DNA of 43,762 nt from Desulfobacterales bacterium (GCA_020348305.1 CP070746.1:5374539-5418300); one strand, 5' to 3'; counted from the stretch's first letter, positions 15,440-24,998 are shown. Program-made: numbers and translations. The notes: a model not told the origin generated them from the sequence alone.

Positions 15440-17683
15440 CTAAAGTCGAAATGATCGATCTTCCTTATCCTTTTCATTGATCCCATCGATTCTCCAGCTT
15501 ATTTTTTTATTGGGTGTTACTTTTTCTTGCGAGGGATATCGTATGCGGGAGTGAAAAGAAGCTTCTAAGGTGTCGACTAATGCCCGGATAATTTTTTCAA
15601 GATCGCTTGTTGTTAAGTCGCATTCGCTGAACTGGCCGTCTACAATTCGTTTAACAAGAATGAGACGAACCATTTTTTCAAATTTTTTACGTGTCGGTTC
15701 CGGCAGAGACCGGGATGCAGCCTCCACCGCATCGGCGATCATTAAAATAGCCGCTTCAACACGTTGAGGCTTTGGTCCTGGATATCGATAATCATCTTCT
15801 CGAATCAAGTTTTTCAGATATGATTTCACCGCTATATTGTAAAAGTATTCTATCAAATGCGTACCATGATGCTGTAAAATCAAATCCACAACAACCTTTG
15901 GTAAACCTGACTCCTGGCCGATTTTCAGGCCGTTTCTGACATGATCCACAATGAGATTGGCGCTTTCCTTGGGCTCTAAGATATCATGCGGATTTTTGCC
16001 ATTAAACTGATTTTCGATAAAATAACCGGGGTTGGTGATTTTTCCAATGTCGTGATAATATGCGCCAATCCTTAGCAAAAGTGTGTTTGCGCCGATAGCC
16101 TCTCCCGCAGATTGAGCAAGATAGGCCACGGTCATGGAATGCTGATAGGTTCCGCGCGCCTCTTTTAATAGCTTTTTCATTAGAGGCCGTTGAAGATCGG
16201 TATACCGGTTGAGCTTAAACGTTGAAGCAGTTTGCCAACTTATTTCCAGCAAGGGTAAGAGCACTAGTGCCAGAGGACCGGCCAAAAGGCCACCGGCAAA
16301 GGCCCAACTGATGGGTTCAACCATTGAAACATCGAAAAGTTCTTTAAGAGAATGTAATCCACTTTTTTGCACTGTATCTACCGGTAAGATGGCAGTTTGC
16401 CAATCAACGGTAAAGGCCATAACACTAGCCACGTTGATGAGACCGACTAGCAACGAAGGAATTAAAATAAGCAACCGTTTTCGTATTCTGAAGGAAATCA
16501 AAACGGCAGTAAGTCCTCCGAATACAAAATAGAGCACGATCTCAAAGGTGCGGCCGGAAAAAAGGCTTACCAACAAGGCCGCAACGAGTGTGGTGCCCAT
16601 GGCTGTGATCCTTCCATGATTCAAGGATATCACCAGCAAGGGAAGAAGGCTGAAAGGTAAAAAATAGATTGGAAAAGGAGTAAAGAGAAGGCATCCTTTT
16701 AATAAAATAATCGTAATAATTAGCAATGAAAGAAGAAGGTGGCAAGGTGACTCGCGCTTAGATCTGCTCGTGATAATATTTGAAATGAATAAATTATAAA
16801 ACACAACCATAAAAAGAATGGTAAATAGAATCAAGGGAGCATCCCGGTATATTTGGTCATCCATACGTTTCTGATAGCTGGTTAAGAGGGACATATCTTC
16901 TTCGCCCAAAACCTTTTTGAAAGATACGAGAACATCTCCAGGTGCGTATGCAATGATCTTGGAAGGAAACTGCCGGTCGATTTTTTCCAATTTTCTTGCA
17001 TTTTCAATTGGGTCATATCTTAAATTCGGCAAAAGGGTCGCTTTAGAAATCTGAACGACTGGATCCAATACCCTATTGTCCACCTGCCAGAAGAGTTGAC
17101 GAATCTTTTCCTGCATTGAGAAACGCGCTTTTTCCAGTGTTATAATATTATTCGTGGAATATACTACGGTATCATTCGAACCGGGAGTAAGGAGCTCAAT
17201 GGTTTTTTTGGCGCTTAGGTGCTTGGCATTTTCTGAAATTTTGCTCTGGAGGATGGATTCCTGAATGGTTAGGATACCTTCAAGAAGATTTTTAAGGTCA
17301 CGGTATTTCATTAACCTAATAACGTCTTGCCGCGAGACCTGTATGCTCAATTCCTCCTTGAGATAATTTTGGAGTTTTTGGGCTCCTCTTCCTTTCACCG
17401 CCTTGTATAACGAAACCTCGTTTATTACCGATTTCAATTTTTTCTTGGATTCTTCGATGCTTTCCGGAATATAGGTGAAGACCGGGACATAATTCGAGTG
17501 GGCATTTTTGCGCCTGACACTGAGGGCTTTTTCTTGGTCGTAAGTAAAAGCTTGGTGAGCTCGAACCGTAATGAACAACGGCTTTTTCGCTTGAGGAGGC
17601 CAAAAAAGGAGATAAATATCCTCGAGATAACACGCAAAAAAAGTTACCAGGATGACAGTGATATTGAGAAATATTCTTATCAT
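15440..17683 (-). CDS. 7TM-HD family phosphodiesterase (PgpH/YqfF-like)
   Basis: A 747-residue membrane protein. A first helix (5-25) is followed by a large extracytoplasmic domain (about 35-280), seven transmembrane helices (about 283-480) and a cytoplasmic HD domain (505-690). The metal-binding residues are present: H515, H544-D545 in YYHDIGK, H581, H605-H606 and D651 in MIADAVEAA. In Listeria and Bacillus this family (PgpH) hydrolyses cyclic di-AMP. Whether this organism makes c-di-AMP cannot be seen here; no cyclase lies in the window. The gene is monocistronic and diverges from the FHA protein gene across a 385-bp region. Confidence 0.87.
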   Translation of the reverse strand: MIRIFLNITVILVTFFACYLEDIYLLFWPPQAKKPLFITVRAHQAFTYDQEKALSVRRKNAHSNYVPVFTYIPESIEESKKKLKSVINEVSLYKAVKGRGAQKLQNYLKEELSIQVSRQDVIRLMKYRDLKNLLEGILTIQESILQSKISENAKHLSAKKTIELLTPGSNDTVVYSTNNIITLEKARFSMQEKIRQLFWQVDNRVLDPVVQISKATLLPNLRYDPIENARKLEKIDRQFPSKIIAYAPGDVLVSFKKVLGEEDMSLLTSYQKRMDDQIYRDAPLILFTILFMVVFYNLFISNIITSRSKRESPCHLLLSLLIITIILLKGCLLFTPFPIYFLPFSLLPLLVISLNHGRITAMGTTLVAALLVSLFSGRTFEIVLYFVFGGLTAVLISFRIRKRLLILIPSLLVGLINVASVMAFTVDWQTAILPVDTVQKSGLHSLKELFDVSMVEPISWAFAGGLLAGPLALVLLPLLEISWQTASTFKLNRYTDLQRPLMKKLLKEARGTYQHSMTVAYLAQSAGEAIGANTLLLRIGAYYHDIGKITNPGYFIENQFNGKNPHDILEPKESANLIVDHVRNGLKIGQESGLPKVVVDLILQHHGTHLIEYFYNIAVKSYLKNLIREDDYRYPGPKPQRVEAAILMIADAVEAASRSLPEPTRKKFEKMVRLILVKRIVDGQFSECDLTTSDLEKIIRALVDTLEASFHSRIRYPSQEKVTPNKKISWRIDGINEKDKEDRSFRL

Positions 17684-17723
17684 TGGTGCACCCTAATTTA
17701 TCTTTATAGGGTACGATAAAATA

Positions 17724-17754
17724 AAATTTTCCCCAAACGGTTTGAGGAAAATTT
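17724..17754. repeat. Hairpin-forming inverted repeat in the pgpH-FHA intergenic region
   Basis: AAATTTTCC (17724-17732) pairs with GGAAAATTT (17746-17754), and inside it CAAA (17734-17737) pairs with TTTG (17741-17744) around CGG. It lies about 40 bp before the 7TM-HD gene start on the minus strand, so it would form in that gene's leader RNA or act as an operator. Apart from this and the promoter at 17993, the 17684-18068 gap holds nothing recognisable. Confidence 0.5.
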
Positions 17755-17992
17755 GATTTTCTGCATTATAATCCGTTTTTATCGTATTCCAACCCGAAAA
17801 ATAAAAATCCTTTCAGACCGATGATGATACATTCCAAATGATAACGTCTTATGTGAATTTTGATCAGTCAATCGGGTTTTTCCAGACGCTAAATCCCATC
17901 ATATAAGCCTCTGAATCGCGAGTCAATCAAATACTCTAAAAGCTTGTTTTTTGATGGGACCAAAGGATTTATAAGCGATCATTATAGGATTC

Positions 17993-18021
17993 TTGACAAT
18001 TTAGCCGTTTTTTGACATAAT
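17993..18021 (+). promoter_or_regulatory. Strong sigma-70-type promoter of the FHA protein gene
   Basis: TTGACA (17993-17998), a 17-bp spacer and CATAAT (18016-18021) match eleven of twelve consensus positions. The start codon at 18069 lies 48 bp further on, preceded by AGGAGG at 18059-18064. Confidence 0.65.
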
Positions 18022-18068
18022 CTATTGTAATTATTTAATAAATTAAAATAATAGGGCAAGGAGGCAAA

Positions 18069-18722
18069 ATGCTGCGCAAGACATATTCCCTATTGAAAAA
18101 GCAGAAAAATAGCAAAGGGAGCCCTGCTTTATTGCAGAATCCTGATACCTCATCACTGCTGGGTAAGTTATCTAAAATGCTGAGCGCATCAGGTCGAATT
18201 GGCCTGGTGAGCTTACGGAAAATTGCCCAAGAAAATAATAAAGAGGTTTTTATTCGATTTCTGAGACAACCCGTGCTCGCCGGTTCTGCCATCCAGACGG
18301 GGAGGATATCCAGTCAGGAAGTGAATGATACCGATGAAATGAATAGAACCCAAATTTTCGAGCCCAGTGGCCCGAATCCCAGTGCATCACCGCCTTCCGA
18401 GGCGCTGAAGCATGTGATTTATCCGTTAGTTAAAGGTAAGTATTCTAACAGCGCAAGCAAATTCTTTACAATTGGCCGTATAGATGGCAACGATATGATC
18501 ATGCCCGATTTTACAATTTCTAAAAAGCATGCGGTCATCACCATCGATAATAGCAAATTTTACCTCAAAGATCTGGGTTCAACCAATGGTACGATGGTTA
18601 ACGGAACACGGCTGGACAAAAAGCCGGTAAAAATACACGACCAAGACATGCTCAGTTTTGCCCGCTACGAGTTTATATTTCTTTTTCCGGCTTCGTTATA
18701 CAAGATGCTTCGAGAGGAATAA
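18069..18722 (+). CDS. FHA-domain protein
   Basis: A 217-residue cytoplasmic protein. The C-terminal forkhead-associated domain spans about 118-208 with G136-R137, S151-x2-H154, and the L-G-S-T-N-G-T motif ending at 175, all residues expected for phosphothreonine binding. Residues 1-110 have no recognised domain and are basic then low in complexity. FHA proteins dock onto Ser/Thr-phosphorylated partners or act in type VI/III secretion, but no kinase, phosphatase or secretion gene lies nearby. It has its own strong promoter and AGGAGG site. It converges with the molybdopterin oxidoreductase gene. Confidence 0.85.
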   Translation: MLRKTYSLLKKQKNSKGSPALLQNPDTSSLLGKLSKMLSASGRIGLVSLRKIAQENNKEVFIRFLRQPVLAGSAIQTGRISSQEVNDTDEMNRTQIFEPSGPNPSASPPSEALKHVIYPLVKGKYSNSASKFFTIGRIDGNDMIMPDFTISKKHAVITIDNSKFYLKDLGSTNGTMVNGTRLDKKPVKIHDQDMLSFARYEFIFLFPASLYKMLREE

Positions 18723-18765
18723 GGATTGCCAATCCGATCGAACAGCCGGCCTGTTTTTGCTGATT

Positions 18766-20844
18766 TTATTTCCGCCGAATTCTGCAATTGATCCCCTTCA
18801 GGTTGGGGGTACCAAATTCCTGTCCCAATTTTTCGGTTGATGTAAGCCGGTTGAAATTTGATCGTTGCCACCCGTATAAATCTTCTATCTTTTCTTCCGG
18901 AAACCACCAACCGTATGCTGCAAAGATTACCCGAGGGTCTACCGTATTGCTCAGATGGGCAAATTGGTGAATTCGTCCTGCACTGGTTTCAATAATAACT
19001 TCATCATTTTCTTGGATTTCATACTTTGCAGCCGTTTGAGGATGAATGAGTACTTGCGGGTTGGGCTGTTTTTCTCTCAGTTTTTCCAGCCATCGATAAG
19101 ACGAATGCAGATAATAACTGCTTTTGGCGCTAGTCAACACCAGTGGATATTCCGGATCCTCTGGCTCCGGCAATCCGCTGAAGCGTGGCATTTGTGGAAA
19201 ATTAAACTTATCAGCCTGACTTAAAGCCAGCTCCACTTTACCACTTGGTGTCTTAAAACCCGAGGATTCGTATTTTTTGAATTGATCGGATCCTTTTAAA
19301 TATCCTATTTCAGCAAATTGACTGTAATTGATACCAGCCGGTGCAACAATCATTCCCAAAAGATCTTCATAATTGTCATACCAGTATTCTGGTGGACTGA
19401 GTGATTTACCAAGTTCGTTGAGTATTTTAATATCCGGCCAACATTCAGAAGGCGGCTCTACCACCTTCGGACGCGCTAGAATGTACCCATGGCCCAACCC
19501 ATAATGTCCGATATCGTTGAATTCAAACTGCGTGGCGGCCGGCAACACGACATCTGCCAAGGCAGCTGTGGGAGTCATGAAAATATCGGATACAGCTAAA
19601 AAATCGAGTTTCATAAACGCCTCATAGGTTTGACGACTATCTGCATATGCGAGCAACGGATTGGCGCATTGTATATAAGCTGCTTGGACCGGATAAGGTT
19701 TTGCAGTCAATACAGCTTTTCTGAAAAATGCCGGGGGAACTGTCATCAATTTGGGTATTGTGCCGTGATGGGCATGGATCATTTCGTCTCTTTTTGACGG
19801 AAGCAAATCGGCCCGAACAAATTTTCCCAGGCTCAAAATTCCGGGATCATTTGCCTGTATGTTTCCGCCGGGTACATCGAGGTTGCCGCATATTGCCATA
19901 AGGCAGATCAGCGATCTGGCAGTGTCGAAGGTATGCATGTTTTGTTCGATGGGGTTTCCCCAAGCAATTGCAGCAGGTTGGGACATCGCATAGTATCTGG
20001 CACTTTCTGTGATTTTTTCAGACGGAATCCAGGTAATCTCGGACATTTTTTCCGGTGCATACTGTTTTACATGTTTGGCCAGCTCATCAAAACCATAGCC
20101 CCAGTTTCTCATAAAATCTTCGTCAAAGAGTTTTTCAGTGACGATGACATTTAAAAATGCCAGAGCTAATGCATGATCGGTGCCGGGCCGGATTTGCAGC
20201 CAGTGCTTGGCTTTTGCAGCCAACTTTGTTTGTCGGGGATCTACGACGATCAAATCGGTCCCCTGGTTGAGTTGTTTGAGCAGTAGGCTGCAAATTTGGC
20301 CTTCTTCGTTTGTACTGGTTGGATTACTTCCCCAAAGCAGGACGAGCTTGCTTTGATGATGGAAGTCGACGACTGGATAGAACCCGCAGGTATGCATTCC
20401 ACTGATTTCGCGGGGCGCATGACAGACATCTTGGATTACCACCACATTGGGCGATCCAAAGGTATTCGCCAGCCGGATCAGAACAAAATGCTCTAAACCC
20501 TTGGGCATGCCTTGGCAAAAAGCGACGCCTTTGGCACCTATACGATCTTTGACGGCTTGAAGATTTTCACTGATAAATCCAATAGCCTCTTCCCAGGATA
20601 TGCGATGCCATTTTCCTTCTCCCCGCGAACCCTTTCGTTTTAAGGGACGCATGAGGCGTGATGGGTGGGTGAGTTTTTTCGGAGAGGCTAATGCCTTCGG
20701 ACAAATGTAGCCCTGGTTCAAAATCCCTTCGGGATCACCTTTCATCCTGACAATTTTATTGTTTTTTACACCCACCTGAATCGTGCAGCCGCCGTGATCC
20801 ATTCGAGCACAGTGGGTTTTAATCCAGCGAACGTCATCCGTCAT
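18766..20844 (-). CDS. Molybdopterin oxidoreductase (DMSO reductase family), cytoplasmic
   Basis: A 692-residue catalytic subunit. The N-terminal iron-sulfur motif is incomplete: C12, C20 and C48 are present, but the position of the second cysteine is M15 (HCARMDHGGC), so D16 or H17 might act as a ligand or the cluster may be altered. C141 in DVCHAPREISG is the likely Mo/W ligand. GSNPTSTNEEG and the LADVVLPAATQFEFND stretch are typical of bis-MGD binding, and residues 575-690 form the C-terminal cofactor-binding domain. There is no Tat signal, so it works in the cytoplasm. No electron-transfer subunit is adjacent. Substrate unknown. Cofactor assembly could use the MoeA proteins at 34968-38240. 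Confidence 0.85.
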   Translation of the reverse strand: MTDDVRWIKTHCARMDHGGCTIQVGVKNNKIVRMKGDPEGILNQGYICPKALASPKKLTHPSRLMRPLKRKGSRGEGKWHRISWEEAIGFISENLQAVKDRIGAKGVAFCQGMPKGLEHFVLIRLANTFGSPNVVVIQDVCHAPREISGMHTCGFYPVVDFHHQSKLVLLWGSNPTSTNEEGQICSLLLKQLNQGTDLIVVDPRQTKLAAKAKHWLQIRPGTDHALALAFLNVIVTEKLFDEDFMRNWGYGFDELAKHVKQYAPEKMSEITWIPSEKITESARYYAMSQPAAIAWGNPIEQNMHTFDTARSLICLMAICGNLDVPGGNIQANDPGILSLGKFVRADLLPSKRDEMIHAHHGTIPKLMTVPPAFFRKAVLTAKPYPVQAAYIQCANPLLAYADSRQTYEAFMKLDFLAVSDIFMTPTAALADVVLPAATQFEFNDIGHYGLGHGYILARPKVVEPPSECWPDIKILNELGKSLSPPEYWYDNYEDLLGMIVAPAGINYSQFAEIGYLKGSDQFKKYESSGFKTPSGKVELALSQADKFNFPQMPRFSGLPEPEDPEYPLVLTSAKSSYYLHSSYRWLEKLREKQPNPQVLIHPQTAAKYEIQENDEVIIETSAGRIHQFAHLSNTVDPRVIFAAYGWWFPEEKIEDLYGWQRSNFNRLTSTEKLGQEFGTPNLKGINCRIRRK

Positions 20845-20980
20845 AATGAATTCCTTTCCATCATAGCTACATTAAACTGGTAGGAACAAATAGGAGTGTT
20901 GGCGTAATTTAGTAGAGCACCAGAGTGCAAGCAAGGAGAATTCTTTGAAAAACAACGAAAGCTTCAAGCCCGACATATAA

Positions 20981-21062
20981 AATTCCAAATTCCAAGCACC
21001 AAATTCCAATATTGCCAATATTCAATGACCAAAACATTTGGAATTTTGAATTTTGGTCATTG
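20981..21062. repeat. Imperfect palindrome built from AT-rich heptamers
   Basis: The left side contains AATTCCA three times plus AGCACCA, ATATTCA and ATGACCA, mostly at 7-bp spacing (20981-21031). The right side has TTTGGAA, TTTTGAA and TTTTGGT (21037-21057). CAATGACCAAAA (21023-21034) pairs perfectly with TTTTGGTCATTG (21051-21062). It sits 28 bp beyond the stop of the hybrid kinase gene and may end its transcript, although no clean T-tract follows. The remainder of the 20845-21089 gap shows nothing else. Confidence 0.65.
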
Positions 21063-21089
21063 TTAAATTTGTTTGATATTTGGTTGACT

Positions 21090-23972
21090 CTACTTATCCA
21101 GTTCAGTTCTAACTGCTCGGCCAAATTTTTCCAACAAATAGGGCTTTTTTACATAGGTGCCTGCTCCTAATCGTTGTGCTTCTTTAACCCGTGTCGATTC
21201 GGAATAGCCGCTTGCAATGATTGCTTTTTGGTGTGGATTAATTTCGAGAACGCGTTGATAAGTTTCAAGGCCGTCGATGCCCGGTTCCATAATCATATCC
21301 AGAACCATTAGATCGGCTGAACTTTTTTGCATATAACCGACGGCTTCTTCACCGCTTGAAACCGTGGCCACCCTGTATCCCAGCTTTTCTAACATCTCGG
21401 ATGCGATGTCACGTTGTTCCTTGACATCGTCCACAACTAAAATGGATTCCCCACGACTCTTTAGACTGTCTAATGATACGAGGTCAACTTGCCTATCAAA
21501 TTCTTTGCGCGTAACAGGAAAGTACAAGCTAATTATCGTTCCCTTGCCTTCTTTGCTTTGAATATCTATATAACCTCTGTGGTCTTTTACCGTTCCCCAG
21601 ACAACTGCCATGCCAAGTCCGGTTCCACTTCTTCCCATCGCCTTTTTGGTATAGAAAGGCTCAAATATTCGCTCAAGATCTTGCGGCGATATACCAATTC
21701 CGGAATCTTTGACGGTTAGGGTTACATAATCTCCAGCATCGATATCGTCGAAATGGTTTTTGGGTATATCTTCATGCCGGTTTTCGGTCGTTATAACTAT
21801 TTTGCCGCCATTGGGCATGGCTTCGGCGGCATTGGATATCAAGTTCATTAATGTTTTGGATAAATGAACCGAAGACCCCAAGATATTTAATAGGTTGGAA
21901 TCCAAATGCCTCTCTACTTTTATGTTGGGGTGGTTCAGCTCTAATTTTGCATGTTCAGGGCTCAGTAAATATTCCATGATGATACTGTTTAAATTCACCA
22001 CCTCGGTGGCCGTCACACCTCTTCGCGCTAGCGTTAATAAATCCTGCACAATCGCAGCCGCTTTTTCGCCGGACTTTTGGATGGTTAAAATTGGCTTCCT
22101 CAAAGGACTCTCCTGGGGGAGATCCATCAAAAGCAGCTCCGGATAGCTTACAATACCGGATAATATATTATTTAGATCATGGGCCACTCCGCCGGCCAGG
22201 GTTCCGATAGCTTCCATTTTTTGGGCACGTTGGAGTTGAGCCTGCAAATCCTTTTTTTCTTTGTCGGCACGTTTAAGTTCGGTGATATCATTGCCAATGC
22301 ACAAGGTTTCTTTAAATTCCCCCTCATCGTCAAAGATCGGTTTATACGTCCAGGCGATCCATACTTTGTCACCGTTTCTGCGAATGGCCTCGTTTTCGCT
22401 AACCACCGGTATTTCAGGATCTTTTCCTAGCGAGGCGATTAATTGTATAAACAACTGCTGGTTTGATTCCCGATCAGGAAAAATGATGCTGGCGGCATTT
22501 TTGCCGAGAATTTCTTTTTCGGAATAACCCAGAAACCGCTGGGCAAATTCATTGAAAAAAGTGATTTTCCCGCCCGTATCCATACGTAGGATAATACTGT
22601 TGGCCGCTTCAACCAGTTCGCGATATTTTGTCTCACTTTGCTGCAGTTTTTTAAATGACATGGCGTTCATGATACTGATGGCCAACTGCGAAGCAATCCC
22701 CATTAAAAGACTCATGTCACTTTGTTTGAGGGGCGTTTTGGATTTGCTATTGTCTACCGCCAAGATGCCCAGAGATTCTATTTCATATACAATCGGCACA
22801 CAAATCAAGGCCTGGCTGTCCATACGTTTAGCAAAGTCAAGACTTCTTTGTGATAATGTGTTTTCAATTTCACTGAGGTTATTGATCAAAAAGGGTTTGC
22901 GCTCTCTCATCGCCAAAACAAACAGGCCTTTGGATTTCGGATTATCCAGATTAAATTCGGCTTTCTTTAGCAATTCTTCTTGCTCTTTATTGTGGCCATA
23001 GCCTGCGCTGTAATAGAGACGGGTTTTTTCTTTGTCGGCCAGCATGATCATCCCCCGATCGAAATCAAGTCGTTTGTCCATGACTCCCGCCACGGTTTTG
23101 ATGATCTTATCAATATCTAACATTTTTGAGGTTGCCTGTCCGATTTCCTGGACAAGCATTGCATTGTTGTAACGAATGTCGCTTTCCAACAAATTCTCTT
23201 CAGCGGCCTCTTTTTGAATTTCAATAGTTTTAGTGAGATCTTTTTTTTCAAGATGATTTTTATAAAGTGAAATTATCAAAGTAAGGAAAATGCTCAAAAG
23301 GACCAGTGCACCCCAAAACTTTATGGGTGTTACCGACACAAGGCATAGTAAACCTAAAATGCTGGCCAATATAAAGTAATTGCGAATCCTTGTCCAGATG
23401 AGGGGAGAAGTTTTTTCCCAGGTAATGATGTAACGGCAATGCCTATCGCCTTTATGAAAACACTCTGGGTGCTCAATATTGGCATATTTTTCTGTAAACC
23501 ACTTTGCAATGGATTCAAAGGTGCCTGTCCTATTTTCGCACTGATATGGTTTTTCTTCGACACCCGGCTTAGGTATTGAGACAATTTCAACTTTGTCCGG
23601 CCCCAATTTTTTTGTACCTATGCTAGCCCCTCGGCTAAAAATGGGATAAAGCTTCTCCATTAACAGATAACTGGCTGTTGGACTCATTAACCCCACAACC
23701 AATTGTTTCGCTGCACCCACCCCATCGGAGGATGCTACATAGCGTCCGGCCTTTCTGGCGATTTTTGGATCGCCTGTTCTAGCAACCAAAATTTCGTAAA
23801 AACGATCCATCTGATCTTGCGTAAACCAGTGTGCTTGATCCTCTATTTCATACTGGGCAATTTTTACCTCTTCAAGAATAGAATCTAGATGCATGTCCGG
23901 ATAGTTTTCTTTTAAGTATCGCATGTAGATTTTCGCCACTCGGCTATTGTAAAGAGGTTGTTGATTGCCCAT
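21090..23972 (-). CDS. Hybrid sensor histidine kinase with V4R-like, GAF and PAS domains
   Basis: A 960-residue protein. Residues 1-185 resemble a V4R/heme-NO-associated small-ligand domain ending in C171-x7-C179 (ECFHKGDRHC). Two transmembrane helices follow (about 198-214 and 219-236), then a coiled linker, a GAF domain (275-435), a PAS domain (445-570), HisKA with phosphorylatable H598 in GGVAHDLNN, an ATPase domain (N714, DSGIGIS at 756-762, GTGLGM at 783-788) and a receiver domain (843-955) with acidic pocket D848-D849, phosphoacceptor D892 and K943. All catalytic residues are present. No DNA-binding response regulator lies alongside, so its output partner is encoded elsewhere. It follows yibQ by 48 bp and may be read from the same transcript. 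Confidence 0.88.
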   Translation of the reverse strand: MGNQQPLYNSRVAKIYMRYLKENYPDMHLDSILEEVKIAQYEIEDQAHWFTQDQMDRFYEILVARTGDPKIARKAGRYVASSDGVGAAKQLVVGLMSPTASYLLMEKLYPIFSRGASIGTKKLGPDKVEIVSIPKPGVEEKPYQCENRTGTFESIAKWFTEKYANIEHPECFHKGDRHCRYIITWEKTSPLIWTRIRNYFILASILGLLCLVSVTPIKFWGALVLLSIFLTLIISLYKNHLEKKDLTKTIEIQKEAAEENLLESDIRYNNAMLVQEIGQATSKMLDIDKIIKTVAGVMDKRLDFDRGMIMLADKEKTRLYYSAGYGHNKEQEELLKKAEFNLDNPKSKGLFVLAMRERKPFLINNLSEIENTLSQRSLDFAKRMDSQALICVPIVYEIESLGILAVDNSKSKTPLKQSDMSLLMGIASQLAISIMNAMSFKKLQQSETKYRELVEAANSIILRMDTGGKITFFNEFAQRFLGYSEKEILGKNAASIIFPDRESNQQLFIQLIASLGKDPEIPVVSENEAIRRNGDKVWIAWTYKPIFDDEGEFKETLCIGNDITELKRADKEKKDLQAQLQRAQKMEAIGTLAGGVAHDLNNILSGIVSYPELLLMDLPQESPLRKPILTIQKSGEKAAAIVQDLLTLARRGVTATEVVNLNSIIMEYLLSPEHAKLELNHPNIKVERHLDSNLLNILGSSVHLSKTLMNLISNAAEAMPNGGKIVITTENRHEDIPKNHFDDIDAGDYVTLTVKDSGIGISPQDLERIFEPFYTKKAMGRSGTGLGMAVVWGTVKDHRGYIDIQSKEGKGTIISLYFPVTRKEFDRQVDLVSLDSLKSRGESILVVDDVKEQRDIASEMLEKLGYRVATVSSGEEAVGYMQKSSADLMVLDMIMEPGIDGLETYQRVLEINPHQKAIIASGYSESTRVKEAQRLGAGTYVKKPYLLEKFGRAVRTELDK

Positions 23973-24020
23973 TTCTTATTCCAAATTCTTCAATCCAATC
24001 CATCCTAAATAAGACAGGAA

Positions 24021-24998
24021 TCAGCCAATTACATGTACAACCTTTGAAACCGGAACCAGTTGAACCTCTTTTTGCAGCTCCGGAAGCAATTCCTTCAATA
24101 TTTTATAGGTTGTTATATTCGGATGGGCTATTCCTATGGCTTCACCGTGCCGATTGGCAATATCAATGAGCTCCTTAAATTGTTGTCGTATAAATTCTGG
24201 CTCATGGTGATGATCGATAAATACATCTCGTTGTGCGAAAGGAACCTTAAATAGGCGGGCCGATGGTTTGCAAAGCGTTTTTGCCGTTGTTCGACTGTCG
24301 ATGAAAAAGAGCCCCCTTTTTTTCAGAATGGAAAAAATCTGATAAAGTTGCTTGGATTCAGTCGTCATTTTTGAGCCCATATGATTGTTGACGCCCTTGA
24401 TGGAAGGCAGCGTGTCCAAGTTCTTTTCAAGCTGGACGATCAGTTCGTCCGGGGACATGGATGTCAAAAGCGTTCCCAACCCCGGATTCACCGCTGGGTA
24501 TTCAACAGGTTCCATCGGTAAATGAAGTATGACCTCAAGCCCTTTATCCTGCGCCAAGCGAGCAATTTTTTTCTGAAAAGGGCTGTGGGGCAGAATTGAA
24601 AACGTAAAAATTGCTTCCAGATCAAGAATTTTTTGGGCTATCTTTTCGTCGTCGCCTAAGTCATCGATGATAATGGCGACTTTGGGTAATTTCTTTTCAG
24701 GCGGTTTTTCAGGCTTAACTATGGGTCGTTCAATCGGTATTTTTGCTTTAGGGAAGATTTCAAAGACCGGTTTTTCAGGCTTCGGTTGTTTCTTTACTGC
24801 CGGGGACACTTTGGGTGGTAAAGGCTTGGATGGTTGTTTGGGTGGTATCAGAAAATAAGCGATGAAGCCGATGCCAACAACCAGAACGATTAGAATCGAT
24901 AATCCAGCCAACGCTTTTAACAGCGATATTGGTAATGTAACTTTTTTATGGGATTTTTTTGATCTTTTATTTTTTCGTTTAGATTTTCGTTTTGTCAT
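24021..24998 (-). CDS. Divergent polysaccharide deacetylase family protein (YibQ-like)
   Basis: A 325-residue protein with a very basic N-terminus (1-20), a membrane anchor (about 28-50), a Pro/Lys-rich linker (51-103) and a deacetylase-like domain (105-325). Family motifs are AIIIDDLG with D112-D113, HLPMEP, VNNHMGSKMT, FIDSRTT, RDVFIDH and AIGIAHP. The fold is that of polysaccharide deacetylases, but activity of this subfamily is unproven. In Escherichia coli yibQ also follows envC, and the same order appears here with ctpA in between (34-bp spacing), so a role in peptidoglycan metabolism or cell division is likely. Confidence 0.85.
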   Translation of the reverse strand: MTKRKSKRKNKRSKKSHKKVTLPISLLKALAGLSILIVLVVGIGFIAYFLIPPKQPSKPLPPKVSPAVKKQPKPEKPVFEIFPKAKIPIERPIVKPEKPPEKKLPKVAIIIDDLGDDEKIAQKILDLEAIFTFSILPHSPFQKKIARLAQDKGLEVILHLPMEPVEYPAVNPGLGTLLTSMSPDELIVQLEKNLDTLPSIKGVNNHMGSKMTTESKQLYQIFSILKKRGLFFIDSRTTAKTLCKPSARLFKVPFAQRDVFIDHHHEPEFIRQQFKELIDIANRHGEAIGIAHPNITTYKILKELLPELQKEVQLVPVSKVVHVIG

